A stretch of 64,000 nt of DNA from Streptomyces coeruleorubidus (lineage in GTDB: Bacteria > Actinomycetota > Actinomycetes > Streptomycetales > Streptomycetaceae). Below the pieces are notes generated by a model. The model saw only the letters and a list, made by a program, of their open reading frames with translations. It had not been told where the DNA came from and ran no database searches. Below, one piece after another: positions 43,655 to 53,400 of the stretch. Numbering within the stretch: position 1 is the stretch's first letter; every line of letters starts with the position of its first letter. The stretch is taken from positions 7,378,001-7,442,000 of the forward strand of contig NZ_CP118527.1 in assembly GCF_028885415.1 (NCBI RefSeq), written 5' to 3'. Made by a program: the position numbers and the translations under genes.

Positions 43655-45118
43655 GTGTTTCTGACCATCACGACCACCGGCACACCGGAGCGCCCCGCCA
43701 CCGATCTCGGCTTCCTGCTGCACAAGCATCCCGAGAAGGCGCAGGCGTTCTCCACGTCCTACGGCACGGCCCACGTCCTCTACCCCGAGGCGGACGCCGA
43801 GCGCTGCACGGCGGCGCTGCTGCTGGAGGTCGACGCGGTGGCGTTGGTCCGGCGGGGCAAGGGCAAGGGCCGGGGCGGCGCCCCGGACGCGGCACTCGCG
43901 CAGTACGTCAACGACCGCCCGTACGCCGCCTCCTCCCTCCTCGCCGTGGCGCTGAGCGGCGTGTTCTCCAGCGCGATGAAGGGCGTCTGCAACGCCCGGC
44001 CCGAACTGCCCGCCGCAGCCCGGCCGCTGCGCATCGAGGTGCCCGCGCTGCCTGCCCATGGCGGCCCCGGGCTCGTACGACGGCTCTTCGAGCCGCTGGG
44101 CTGGACGGTCACGGCCGAGCCCGTGCCGCTGGACACCGAGTTCCCGCAGTGGGGCGACTCGCGCTACGTCCGGCTCGAACTGGAGTCCGCGGACCGCACC
44201 CTCGCCGAGGCCCTGCGCCATCTCTACGTCCTGCTCCCGGTCCTGGACGACGCCAAGCACTACTGGGTCTCCTCCGACGAGGTCGACAAGCTGCTGCGCG
44301 CCGGTGAGGGCTGGCTGCCCGGCCACCCGGAGCAGCAGCTGATCACCAGCCGCTACCTCTCGCGCCGCTGGTCGCTGACCCGGCAGGCGACGGAGCGGCT
44401 GGAGCTGGTGCGGCTGGCGGAGGCGGACGACAGCGAGGTCGAGGAGATCGACAACGCGGTCGAGGCGGAGACCGAGACCGAGGAGCGGCCGACCCCGCTG
44501 GCCGTGCAGCGCCGGGAGGCGATCACCGCCGCGCTCAAGGCGTCCGGGGCCGCCCGGGTGCTCGATCTCGGCTGCGGGCAGGGCCAGTTGGTGCAGACAC
44601 TGCTCAAGGACCCGGCGTTCACGGAGATCGTGGGCCTGGACGTGTCGATGCGCGCGCTCACCATCGCCTCCCGCCGGCTGAAGCTGGACCGCATGGGGGA
44701 GCGGCAGGCCGCGCGCGTCAAGCTCCTCCAGGGCTCGCTCGCCTACACCGACCACCGGCTCAAGGGATACGACGCCGCCGTGCTCAGCGAGGTGATCGAG
44801 CACCTCGACCTGCCCCGGCTGCCCGCCCTGGAGTACACCGTGTTCGGCGCCGCACGCCCGAGGACCGTCCTCGTGACGACCCCGAACGTCGAGTACAACG
44901 TGCGCTGGGAGAGCCTCCCGGCCGGCCACGTCCGGCACGGCGACCACCGCTTCGAGTGGACTCGCGCGCAGTTCCGCGCCTGGGCGGAGGCGGTGGCCGA
45001 ACGGTACGGATACGGCACCGAGTTCGTGCCCGTCGGCCCCGACGACCCGGAGGTGGGACCGCCCACCCAGATGGCCGTGTTCACACTGACCACCCCGAAG
45101 GAGGCGAAGGCGGCATGA
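43655..45118 (+). CDS. hen1: 3'-terminal RNA ribose 2'-O-methyltransferase Hen1
   Basis: A 487-residue bacterial Hen1. Residues 1-260 form the N-terminal Hen1 domain (ATDLGFLLHKHPEKAQAF). The C-terminal methyltransferase has the SAM motif VLDLGCGQGQLVQ and the metal-binding EVIEHLD followed by a downstream histidine (GDHRFEWTR). It methylates the 2'-OH at the break site so a repaired RNA resists recutting. GTG 43655 is preceded by AAAGG. It overlaps the pnkp start by 4 bases (ATGA), the usual operon pairing of the Pnkp-Hen1 RNA repair system. Confidence 0.93.
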   Translation: MFLTITTTGTPERPATDLGFLLHKHPEKAQAFSTSYGTAHVLYPEADAERCTAALLLEVDAVALVRRGKGKGRGGAPDAALAQYVNDRPYAASSLLAVALSGVFSSAMKGVCNARPELPAAARPLRIEVPALPAHGGPGLVRRLFEPLGWTVTAEPVPLDTEFPQWGDSRYVRLELESADRTLAEALRHLYVLLPVLDDAKHYWVSSDEVDKLLRAGEGWLPGHPEQQLITSRYLSRRWSLTRQATERLELVRLAEADDSEVEEIDNAVEAETETEERPTPLAVQRREAITAALKASGAARVLDLGCGQGQLVQTLLKDPAFTEIVGLDVSMRALTIASRRLKLDRMGERQAARVKLLQGSLAYTDHRLKGYDAAVLSEVIEHLDLPRLPALEYTVFGAARPRTVLVTTPNVEYNVRWESLPAGHVRHGDHRFEWTRAQFRAWAEAVAERYGYGTEFVPVGPDDPEVGPPTQMAVFTLTTPKEAKAA

Positions 45119-47655
45119 CCGACGTACGCAAGGGGCGCGTCCTGCCCGTCACCGACCTCTCCCTGGTGGTGCTCGTCGGCGCCTCCGGCTCCGGCAAGTC
45201 CACGTTCGCCCGCAGGCACTTCAAGCAGACCGAGATCATCTCGTCCGACTTCTGCCGCGGTCTCGTCTCGGACGACGAGAACGACCAGAGCGCCACCAAG
45301 GACGCCTTCGACGTCCTGCACTACATCGCGGGCAAGCGCCTCGCCGCGGGCCGCCGCACCGTCGTGGACGCGACCAGCGTGCAGCCCGAGGCGCGCCGTC
45401 AGCTGGTCGAGCTGGCCAGGCAGTACGACGTGCTGCCGATAGCCATCGTGCTCGACGTGCCCGAGGACGTGTGCGCCGAGCGCAACGCGGCCCGCACCGA
45501 CCGCGCGGACATGCCCCGCCGGGTCATCCACCGCCACACCCGCGAACTCCGCCGCTCCCTCAGGCACCTGGAGCGCGAGGGCTTCCGCAAGGTGCACGTC
45601 CTGCGCGGTGTGCGGGACGTCGAGCATGCCACCGTCGTCACCGAGAAACGCTTCAACGACCTGACCCACCTCACCGGCCCCTTCGACATCATCGGCGACA
45701 TCCACGGCTGCTCCGCCGAACTGGAGTCGCTGCTCGACAAGTTGGGCTACACGGACGGCGTCCACCCCGAGGGCCGGACCGCCGTCTTCGTCGGCGACCT
45801 GGTCGACCGCGGCCCCGACAGCCCGGGCGTGCTGCGCCGCGTGATGGCGATGGTGAAGTCCGGCAACGCCCTGTGCGTGCCCGGCAACCACGAGAACAAG
45901 TACGGCCGGTACCTGCGCGGCCGCAAGGTCCAGCACACCCACGGCCTCGCCGAGACCATCGAGCAGATGGCGGGCGAGAGCGAGGAGTTCACCGCCGAGG
46001 TACGGGAGTTCATCGACGGCCTCGTCAGCCACTACGTCCTCGACGGCGGCCGGCTGGTCGTCTGCCACGCCGGGCTGCCCGAGAGGTACCACGGCCGCAC
46101 CTCCGGCCGGGTCCGCAGCCACGCCCTGTACGGCGACACGACCGGGGAGACCGACGAGTTCGGCCTGCCGGTGCGCTACCCGTGGGCGGAGGACTACCGG
46201 GGCCGGGCGGCCGTCGTCTACGGCCACACCCCGGTTCCGGAGGCCACCTGGCTCAACAACACCATCTGCCTGGACACCGGCGCCGTCTTCGGCGGCAAGC
46301 TCACCGCGCTGCGCTGGCCGGAGCGAGAGCTGGTCGACGTACCGGCCGAGCGGGTCTGGTACGAGCCGGCGAGGCCGCTGCGCACCGAGGCCCCCGGCGG
46401 GCAGGACGGTCGCCCGCTGGACCTGGCGGACGTGCACGGCCGCCGGGTCGTGGAGACCCGCCACCAGGGCCGCGTCTCGATCCGTGAGGAGAACGCGGCG
46501 GCGGCCCTGGAGGTCATGAGCCGTTTCGCGGTGGACCCGCGGCTGCTGCCGTACCTCCCGCCGACGATGGCCCCGACCGCGACCTCGCATGTCGACGGCT
46601 ACCTGGAGCACCCGGCCGAGGCCTTCGCGCAGTACGCGCAGGACGGCGTCGCGCGGGTCGTGTGCGAGGAGAAGCACATGGGCTCGCGTGCGGTGGCCCT
46701 GGTGTGCCGGGACGCGGAGGCGGCCCGCAAGCGCTTCGGGGTGGACGGGCCGACCGGCTCCCTCTACACCCGCACCGGCCGCCCGTTCCTGGACGACGCC
46801 TCACTCACCGAGGAGATCCTCGACCGGCTGCGCACGGCGACCGGCGAGGCCGGCCTGTGGGACCACCTGGAGACGGACTGGCTGCTGCTCGACGCCGAGC
46901 TGATGCCCTGGTCGCTGAAGGCGTCCGGGCTGCTGCGGTCGCAGTACGCCGCCGTGGGTGCCGCGTCCGGCGCGGTGTTCCCGGGCGCGCTGGCCGCGCT
47001 GCGGGGCGCGGCGGCGCGGGGCGTCGACGTGACCGGACTGCTGTCCCGCACCCGCGAACGGTCCGCCGACGCCGCCGCGTTCACCGAGGCGTACCGCCGC
47101 TACTGCTGGACCACGGACGGCCTGGACGGCGTCCGCCTGGCACCGTTCCAGATCCTCGCGGTCCAGGGCCGCAGCCTCGCCGGACTGCCGCACGACGAGC
47201 AGCTCACCCTGCTCGACCGGCTCGTCGAGCACGACGGCAGCGGCCTGCTCCAGACCACCCGGCGGCTGTACGTCGACACGGGCGAGGCGGAGTCGGTCCA
47301 GGCCGGTGTCGACTGGTGGCTGGAGATGACCGGCCGCGGCGGCGAGGGCATGGTCGTCAAGCCGGTCGGCGCACTCGTCCGCGACACGCAGGGCCGCCTG
47401 GTGCAGCCCGGCATCAAGTGCCGCGGCCGCGAGTACCTGCGGATCATCTACGGCCCCGAGTACACCCGCCCGGAGAACCTGGCCCGCCTGCGCTCGCGGT
47501 TCCTCAACCACAAGCGCTCCCTGGCGATCCGCGAGTACGCGCTCGGTCTGGAGGCCCTGGACCGGCTGGCCGGGGGCGAGCCGCTGTGGCGGGTGCACGA
47601 GGCGGTGTTCGGGGTGCTGGCGCTGGAGTCGGAGCCGGTCGATCCGAGGCTGTGA
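45115..47655 (+). CDS. pnkp: Polynucleotide kinase-phosphatase-ligase Pnkp
   Basis: An 846-residue three-domain RNA end-healing and sealing enzyme. The kinase is N-terminal (Walker A GASGSGKST, residues 22-30). The metallophosphatase has GDIHG (about 194), GDLVDRGPDS, GNHEN (about 257), CHAG and GHTP. The C-terminal adenylyltransferase has the AMP-acceptor lysine K520 in EEKHMGSRAV, then DWLLLDAELMP and GEGMVVKP with QPGIKCRG. All catalytic motifs look intact. It repairs RNA cut by ribotoxins together with Hen1. ATG 45115 overlaps the hen1 stop. Confidence 0.95.
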   Translation: MTDVRKGRVLPVTDLSLVVLVGASGSGKSTFARRHFKQTEIISSDFCRGLVSDDENDQSATKDAFDVLHYIAGKRLAAGRRTVVDATSVQPEARRQLVELARQYDVLPIAIVLDVPEDVCAERNAARTDRADMPRRVIHRHTRELRRSLRHLEREGFRKVHVLRGVRDVEHATVVTEKRFNDLTHLTGPFDIIGDIHGCSAELESLLDKLGYTDGVHPEGRTAVFVGDLVDRGPDSPGVLRRVMAMVKSGNALCVPGNHENKYGRYLRGRKVQHTHGLAETIEQMAGESEEFTAEVREFIDGLVSHYVLDGGRLVVCHAGLPERYHGRTSGRVRSHALYGDTTGETDEFGLPVRYPWAEDYRGRAAVVYGHTPVPEATWLNNTICLDTGAVFGGKLTALRWPERELVDVPAERVWYEPARPLRTEAPGGQDGRPLDLADVHGRRVVETRHQGRVSIREENAAAALEVMSRFAVDPRLLPYLPPTMAPTATSHVDGYLEHPAEAFAQYAQDGVARVVCEEKHMGSRAVALVCRDAEAARKRFGVDGPTGSLYTRTGRPFLDDASLTEEILDRLRTATGEAGLWDHLETDWLLLDAELMPWSLKASGLLRSQYAAVGAASGAVFPGALAALRGAAARGVDVTGLLSRTRERSADAAAFTEAYRRYCWTTDGLDGVRLAPFQILAVQGRSLAGLPHDEQLTLLDRLVEHDGSGLLQTTRRLYVDTGEAESVQAGVDWWLEMTGRGGEGMVVKPVGALVRDTQGRLVQPGIKCRGREYLRIIYGPEYTRPENLARLRSRFLNHKRSLAIREYALGLEALDRLAGGEPLWRVHEAVFGVLALESEPVDPRL

Positions 47656-47811
47656 GCCGGATGCCGCTCAGTTCCGGCCAGGCTTGTCCCCCCTGGGGTG
47701 ATCCTGGCCGGACGTCGTCCTTCGGGTCCCATTCGTCCCTGGTTAACCGCTGGTTGCCGTGCTAACTTCGCTGGTCGGTCAGGCAGGTGAACCGACTCAG
47801 GGGGAAAGTCG

Positions 47812-49329
47812 GTGCAGACAGGTGCGGTGTTCGGCGAGTCCGGCGGCGAATCCGGACGGCAGCCGGACTTCGAGCTGCTGTTTCAGCTCACCGACCTCCT
47901 CTGCGAGCTGGGCTGCGTCGAGGACGCGCCGAGCCGGGTGCAGTTCGCCGGGCTGCTGGCGGGCCAGCTCCGCAGGCCGGTGGACATACGCGGCGTGAGG
48001 CTCCGTGAGGACGTGGTGAGTCTGGTGACCGCCGCGCTGAGCGTGGCGGGCGGGGAACACGTACTTGTCGGGGTGGTCCGCATCCTCGAAGGCGCCCCGG
48101 CCGGGGACGAACTCGCGCGGCTGATCGCCCCTGCCCCCGCCCTGGCCGGACCGCTGACCAAGGAGGACGAGAAGAGCGCCCGCGTCGCGCTCAGCCGCGG
48201 AGACCTGCCCGCCGCACGCTTACGGGACGGGCTGGCGGAGGAACTCGTCGGTCTCGACCTCCCCGACGGGCTCACCCCCGAGCAGCTCTTCTCGCACCTT
48301 CTCGAATGGAACGCGCAGGAGGACGGCCTGCCGCCGGTCGTCCTCCTCCTCGACCACGCGGCCCGTCTCGCCCGGACCGTCGAACACCGCCTCGCGCTGA
48401 CCGCGTGGGCGGACGACTGGGCCGTGCGCGCGGGACTGACCGCGCAGTTGGCGAAGCGCCGGGAGAGACGCGCCGGGGTGGTGTGGTCGCCCGACATCCC
48501 CCGCACCCTCGTCGTCGCCGTCGAACCGGCCCGGGACGGCAGCACGGACGTGGCCGTGCGGACCTGGACGAACGCGACCCCGGGCCGCTGGGACCCACGC
48601 CCCGGTGAGCCGGACACGATCCCCCTCGACGATCTCGGCCGAGCCGTGGACAAGGCGCTCCGGCGCGGCACCCAACTCTGGCTGGTGCCCCGCGAACCGG
48701 ACTCGAGCGGACTTCAGGAACCGCCTGCGTACATAGAGTTCGTACTTCCATACGACCTGCTGAACCACGATGTGGCGGGGTTGACGTTCGCCATCGGCGA
48801 CGGTGAGCCCACTCCGCTCGGTCTGCGGTACGGGGTGCATCTACGCAGCCTTGAACGCATGCGTACGGACAACGCCGTGGTCCGGCAGCAGTGGCAGCGG
48901 CGTTGGGCGGCTCTCAGGCAGCATGGGATCACGGTGCACGCCTGGAGAGAGGCGGACGCCCGGCGGCTGCGCGCGTGGCAGATCGCGCTCGCCGGGGAAT
49001 CACGGAGTACGGCAGTGCTCATGGACGCGCCGACCGGGGCGCCGGCCCTGGAGGCACTCAAAGCGGCGATCGCGGAGGGGATCGGACTGGCGGTCTGGGA
49101 CCGCAGGGGTGTGTTCATAGAGGAGAGGCGCGAAGTGGTGACCGCGGTCTTCGCGGCCGTCGCCATGCCCGTGCAGCTTCCTTCCGTCATTCACCGCATG
49201 CGTCTGAACGCCGAGAGCGGCGCGGAGGACGCGGTCCAGTACCTTGCCCGAAATGTCGGATTCATGTGGGATGACCCCACTCGAGTCGTCGACATGCACA
49301 TCACCGACCCAGACGATCTCGCCAGCTGA
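47812..49329 (+). CDS. VMAP protein with N-terminal EAD2 (vWA-MoxR conflict system)
   Basis: A 505-residue soluble protein. Residues about 19-107 (LLFQLTDLLCELGCVEDAPS and a long helical repeat) look like effector-associated domain 2. The C-terminal 220 residues match the VMAP-C pattern: YIEFVLPYDLLNHDVAGLTF, LGLRYGVHLRSLERMR, WQRRWAALRQH and a final GFMWDDPTRVV. The middle is a VMAP-M-type linker. In published vWA-MoxR ternary systems, VMAP links the MoxR ATPase and vWA protein to an effector that carries a matching EAD. The GTG start follows GGGGGAAAG. It heads a co-directional operon. Confidence 0.8.
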   Translation: MQTGAVFGESGGESGRQPDFELLFQLTDLLCELGCVEDAPSRVQFAGLLAGQLRRPVDIRGVRLREDVVSLVTAALSVAGGEHVLVGVVRILEGAPAGDELARLIAPAPALAGPLTKEDEKSARVALSRGDLPAARLRDGLAEELVGLDLPDGLTPEQLFSHLLEWNAQEDGLPPVVLLLDHAARLARTVEHRLALTAWADDWAVRAGLTAQLAKRRERRAGVVWSPDIPRTLVVAVEPARDGSTDVAVRTWTNATPGRWDPRPGEPDTIPLDDLGRAVDKALRRGTQLWLVPREPDSSGLQEPPAYIEFVLPYDLLNHDVAGLTFAIGDGEPTPLGLRYGVHLRSLERMRTDNAVVRQQWQRRWAALRQHGITVHAWREADARRLRAWQIALAGESRSTAVLMDAPTGAPALEALKAAIAEGIGLAVWDRRGVFIEERREVVTAVFAAVAMPVQLPSVIHRMRLNAESGAEDAVQYLARNVGFMWDDPTRVVDMHITDPDDLAS

Positions 49330-49345
49330 GCTAGGAGGCTTCGGC

Positions 49346-50437
49346 ATGAGCGCACAGGAACGGACGGCCGCGGACGACTGGCGCGTCTTCCACGCCACCG
49401 GGCGCCCGCAGGACGTCCCACCCGCGCTGCCGGACCCGCCGCCCTGGCGGAGGTTCCGCGGAGGCCCCGTCGAGGCCCCGCCCCCGGACGACGCCGAGGC
49501 CGCGCTGCGCCGCCTCGGGCCCGGTGGCCTCACGCCCCAGCTCGACGACGAGCAGATCGAGACGGTCAACGCCGCCCTGCTGCTGCGCCGCCCGCTGCTG
49601 GTCACCGGCCCTCCCGGCGTCGGCAAGTCGACGCTCGCGTACCTCATGTCGCGTGAGCTGGGGCTCGGCCGGGTACTCGAATGGAACGTCGTGAGTCGTA
49701 CCAGCCTGCGCGACGGCTTGTACGTCCACGACGCCATGGGCAGGGCCCAGGCCATCGCCGCCTGGCAGGCAGGGCTGCGGGACGCGGCACGGGCGGAGCC
49801 GGTGTTCGAAGAAGGCGAACAGGCCGTCAACCCCGCGACCGCGTCAAATGATCGTCAACTTGCGCCGGATATCGGCGAGTTCATTACACTGGGACCGCTG
49901 GGTACCGCCCTGCTGCCCTACGAACGGCCCCGGGTGCTGCTCGTCGACGAGCTCGACAAGAGCGACATCGACCTGCCGAACGACCTGTTGCACGTTCTTG
50001 AGAATGGAAGTTATGAGGTTCCGGAGCTGGTGCGTGACGCCGCGGACGCGGCGAGCGTGCACACCAGCGACCCGGGAGGCCGGGCCGTGGTGCGGAACGG
50101 ACGCGTCGAGTGCCGGGAGTTCCCGGTCGTGGTGATCACCAGCAACGGGGAGCGCGAATTCCCCGCCGCCTTCCGTCGCCGCTGTCTGCCGATGGAGATG
50201 CACACCCCCACCCGGGAGCAACTACTGGCCATGGTGGAAGGGCACTTGGGCCTGCGGCCGCGAGGCACCGAAGACCTCGTCGACCTGTTCGTTCAGCGGG
50301 TCCAGGCGGGCGGTGTCCACTCCCTCGACCAGTTGCTCAACGCTGTCCAGATGACTACTGCGGGTGGTTTCCAGGCTGACGGTGACGGGCGTAAGCTCGT
50401 CGAATTGCTGCTCCGCGACCTCGCGAAGGGCCGCTGA
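49346..50437 (+). CDS. MoxR-type AAA+ ATPase
   Basis: A 363-residue AAA+ ATPase of the MoxR group. The Walker A is TGPPGVGKSTLAYLMSREL (about 89-100), the Walker B VLLVDELDKSDIDLPNDLLH, sensor-1 VVVITSNGEREFP and the arginine-finger segment FRRRCLPMEM. The insert SRTSLRDGLYVHDAMGR is a group feature. ATG 49346 has GGAGG at 49334-49338. It is 16 bases downstream of VMAP, and its stop overlaps the next start by one base (TGATG), so the three genes are tightly coupled. It is probably the signal-processing ATPase of the system. Confidence 0.9.
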   Translation: MSAQERTAADDWRVFHATGRPQDVPPALPDPPPWRRFRGGPVEAPPPDDAEAALRRLGPGGLTPQLDDEQIETVNAALLLRRPLLVTGPPGVGKSTLAYLMSRELGLGRVLEWNVVSRTSLRDGLYVHDAMGRAQAIAAWQAGLRDAARAEPVFEEGEQAVNPATASNDRQLAPDIGEFITLGPLGTALLPYERPRVLLVDELDKSDIDLPNDLLHVLENGSYEVPELVRDAADAASVHTSDPGGRAVVRNGRVECREFPVVVITSNGEREFPAAFRRRCLPMEMHTPTREQLLAMVEGHLGLRPRGTEDLVDLFVQRVQAGGVHSLDQLLNAVQMTTAGGFQADGDGRKLVELLLRDLAKGR

Positions 50438-53400
50438 TGACCCGGGAGCGCGCATCCGGACTGGGCGACGGGGATCCCGTATCGGGATCGTCGCCGCCTC
50501 CTTCGGTGTACCCCGACCCCCTCGCGCGCGCGAACGAGCGCGAAGACCGGGTCCCGGCCGCTCCCGATCACTTCGTACCGCGCTGGCAGGAGTTCGCCGA
50601 CGCGGTGTGGCTCGCCGCCCACCGGAGCCGGTACGGCGGTCCCGGCGACGCCGCTCAGGAGGCGTCGGGACCGGCGGTGGAGGCCGCGGGCCCGCACGCC
50701 GAGGCCCTCGTGGGCCCGGAGGACACCGAGGTCGAACAGCAGTCCCGGTCACCGGTGTCCGACGACGCGCTCGACGGTCCGACGGCGGCCGGCGAGGAGA
50801 ATGCTTCTCCCGAGGCGACGCCCGCCGACCGCGCCCCCGCCGAGTCGATCCCCTCTGGTGACCGAACCGGATTCCGTGCCGCCGATCGTTTCTTGCCTCA
50901 CCCCGAAGGCCGCTCCACCCTGCACCTCGGGTCGCCGCTGCTGCCCCGGGCCGAACCCGACCTCTCCGGCCCCGGCCGCTTCACGGCCCTGCTCGCACGC
51001 GCCCTGCACCATCTGGCCCGCCGCATCCCGTCCCGCGACAGCCTGGAACTGGACGAGGAGACCACCGCCGAGCAGGGCCTCGCCGACGGGCTGTGGATGC
51101 CGTTTCTGCGGCCCGCCCGGGTCTCCGCCTTCGACCTGGTGCTGCTGCTCGACGACGCGCCCACGATGCGGATCTGGGAGGAGAGCGCCGCACGCCTGGC
51201 CCGCGCCGCCGAGCACAGCGGGGCCTTCCGCAGTGTGCGCTCGCTCCGCGTCACCGTCCCGCGCACCGGCACCGCCACTCTGCGCTGGTCCACGGGACGG
51301 GCCGTCGCCGACCCCGCGGAACTGCTGGACGGCCGGGGCAGCCGGATCTTCCTCGTCGTCACCGACGGACTCGCCCACGGCTGGGCCGCCACCGCCGCCG
51401 ACGAACTCCTCGGCCGGCTCGCCCACGCCGGCCCCACCGCCCTCGTCCACCTGCTGCCGCCGCACCTGCGCCACCGCTCCTCGCTCTATCCGTACCCGGC
51501 CGTCCTGGAGGCCGGCGGGTTCGGAGCCCCCAACGGCAGCCTCGGGCACTGGGCGCCGCCCGGCGGCCCCGATCCGATGCGGCCCCTGCCCGAAGCGGGC
51601 GACGGCTCCGTCGCCGTCCCGGTGCTCTCCCTGAAACCCGCTTCCCTCGCCGCCTGGTCCGATCTGGTCACCGGTGGGCGCGGCGTCCGGCGTTCGCTGC
51701 CCGTGGTGCTGGCAGGCACCCTGAGCAAGGGCGCGCCCGCTCCGGGTCTGCGCGCCCCGCGCCTCCCACGCGCCGCCACCGCCGCCGTACGGCGTTTCTT
51801 CAGTCTGGCCACTCCCTCCGCCCGCCGTCTCGCCACCCAACTCGCCGCCGTCCCTTTCGACTTCGACCTCGTCGAGCAGTTACGGCGACGCGTCATGCCG
51901 GAGACAGGTCCCGATCACCTCGCCGAGATCCTCATGGGCGGGCTGATCGACTGGGAGGGCGGAGGGGAGGGGCGCCCCGAGTTCGCCGAGGGCGTCCGGG
52001 AAGCCCTGCTGGCGACCACCACGCGCAGCCAACTCGCCCGCACGGTCAGTGTGGTGGGTGAGCTGCCCGCCGCGGGGGAGCGAGGCGTCGCCCTGCGTGC
52101 AGCCCTGCACGACCCGCTGCGGACCAGGCTGCCCGACCCCGCCGAACGCGGCTGGGCGCGGAGCGAACTGGCCGTGATGCGCGCCCTGTCGGGCCCCTAC
52201 TCCGACCGGGCCAGGCGCATCGAACCGAACCTGTCCAGGAACCCGCCCGCCCCGGCCGAACAGGTGGAGAACAGCGCGTCCGCCCAGCCACCCCCACAGG
52301 TGAATAACCCGGGCGAAACGACTCCATCCAGCCCAGCGGGCATCAACCCGGATTCGGGAATTCCCGATCCGACTGGAGAATCCGCGCCGTCTGAGACGGC
52401 CGGCGCGCAGCGACAACAGACCCCGGAGGCAGAGCCGCTCATGCAGAGCACCACGACCGCAACGCCGGCCCTACTGGTGAACGTCCCCATGCGTAACACC
52501 TCGTTCGTCGGCCGTCAGGCGCTGCTGAGGGCCGTGGAGGAGCAGCTCGCCGCCCAGGACACCGCAGCCGTGCTGCCCAACGCCCTGCACGGCCTCGGTG
52601 GCGTCGGCAAGTCACAGCTGGCGCTGGAGTACATCTACACCCATCAGCGCGACTACCGGATCATCTGCTGGATCCCGGCCGAGCGCGAGAGCCTCATCCT
52701 GGCCGCGCTGTCCTCCCTCGCCTCCCAGCTGGGTGTCGCCCCGGCCGGCCAGGACAGCCTGGGCGCCGCCGCGGCCAACACCGCCGTGCCCGCCGTACTG
52801 GAGGCGCTGCGCACCGGAACGCCGTACGACAACTGGCTGCTGGTCTTCGACAACGCCGAGGACATCGAGGCGGTGCGCGGCTACTTCCCGCACAACGGGC
52901 CGGGCAAGGTCATCGTCACCTCCCGGAACCGGGGCTGGGAACGGGTGGCCACCTCACTGCCGGTGAACGTCTTCGAGCGCGACGAGTCCATCGAACTGCT
53001 CCAGAAGCGCGCCAAGGACCTGCCCGGGGAGGACGCCGACCGGCTCGCCGAAGCGCTCGGCGACCTGCCGCTCGCCGTGGAGCAGGCGGGAGCCTGGCTC
53101 GGCGTCACCGGCATGGAGGTCGACGAGTACCTCGACCTGCTCGCCCAGCGCAGCCCGGAGATCCTCGAGATCGAGCAGAGCCCCGACTACCCGGTCTCGG
53201 TCGCCGCCGCCTGGGACATCTCCCTGGAGCGCATCAGGGAGAACAACCCGGGCGCCCGTCAGCTTCTCGACATCTGCGCCAGCATGGCCCCCGAGCCGAT
53301 CCCGAGGTCGATCCTGCGCAGCAGCCGAGGCGTCAACATCACGCCGCAGATCGACCCGATGCTGCGCGAGCCGATCAAACTGAACCGGGCCATCCGCGAC

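Noticed and set aside
42680..44947. 755-codon extension of the DUF574 methyltransferase frame
   Set aside because: The extra N-terminal part lies antisense to hen1 and has no motifs; GTG 43492 with GGAGG is the family-consistent start.
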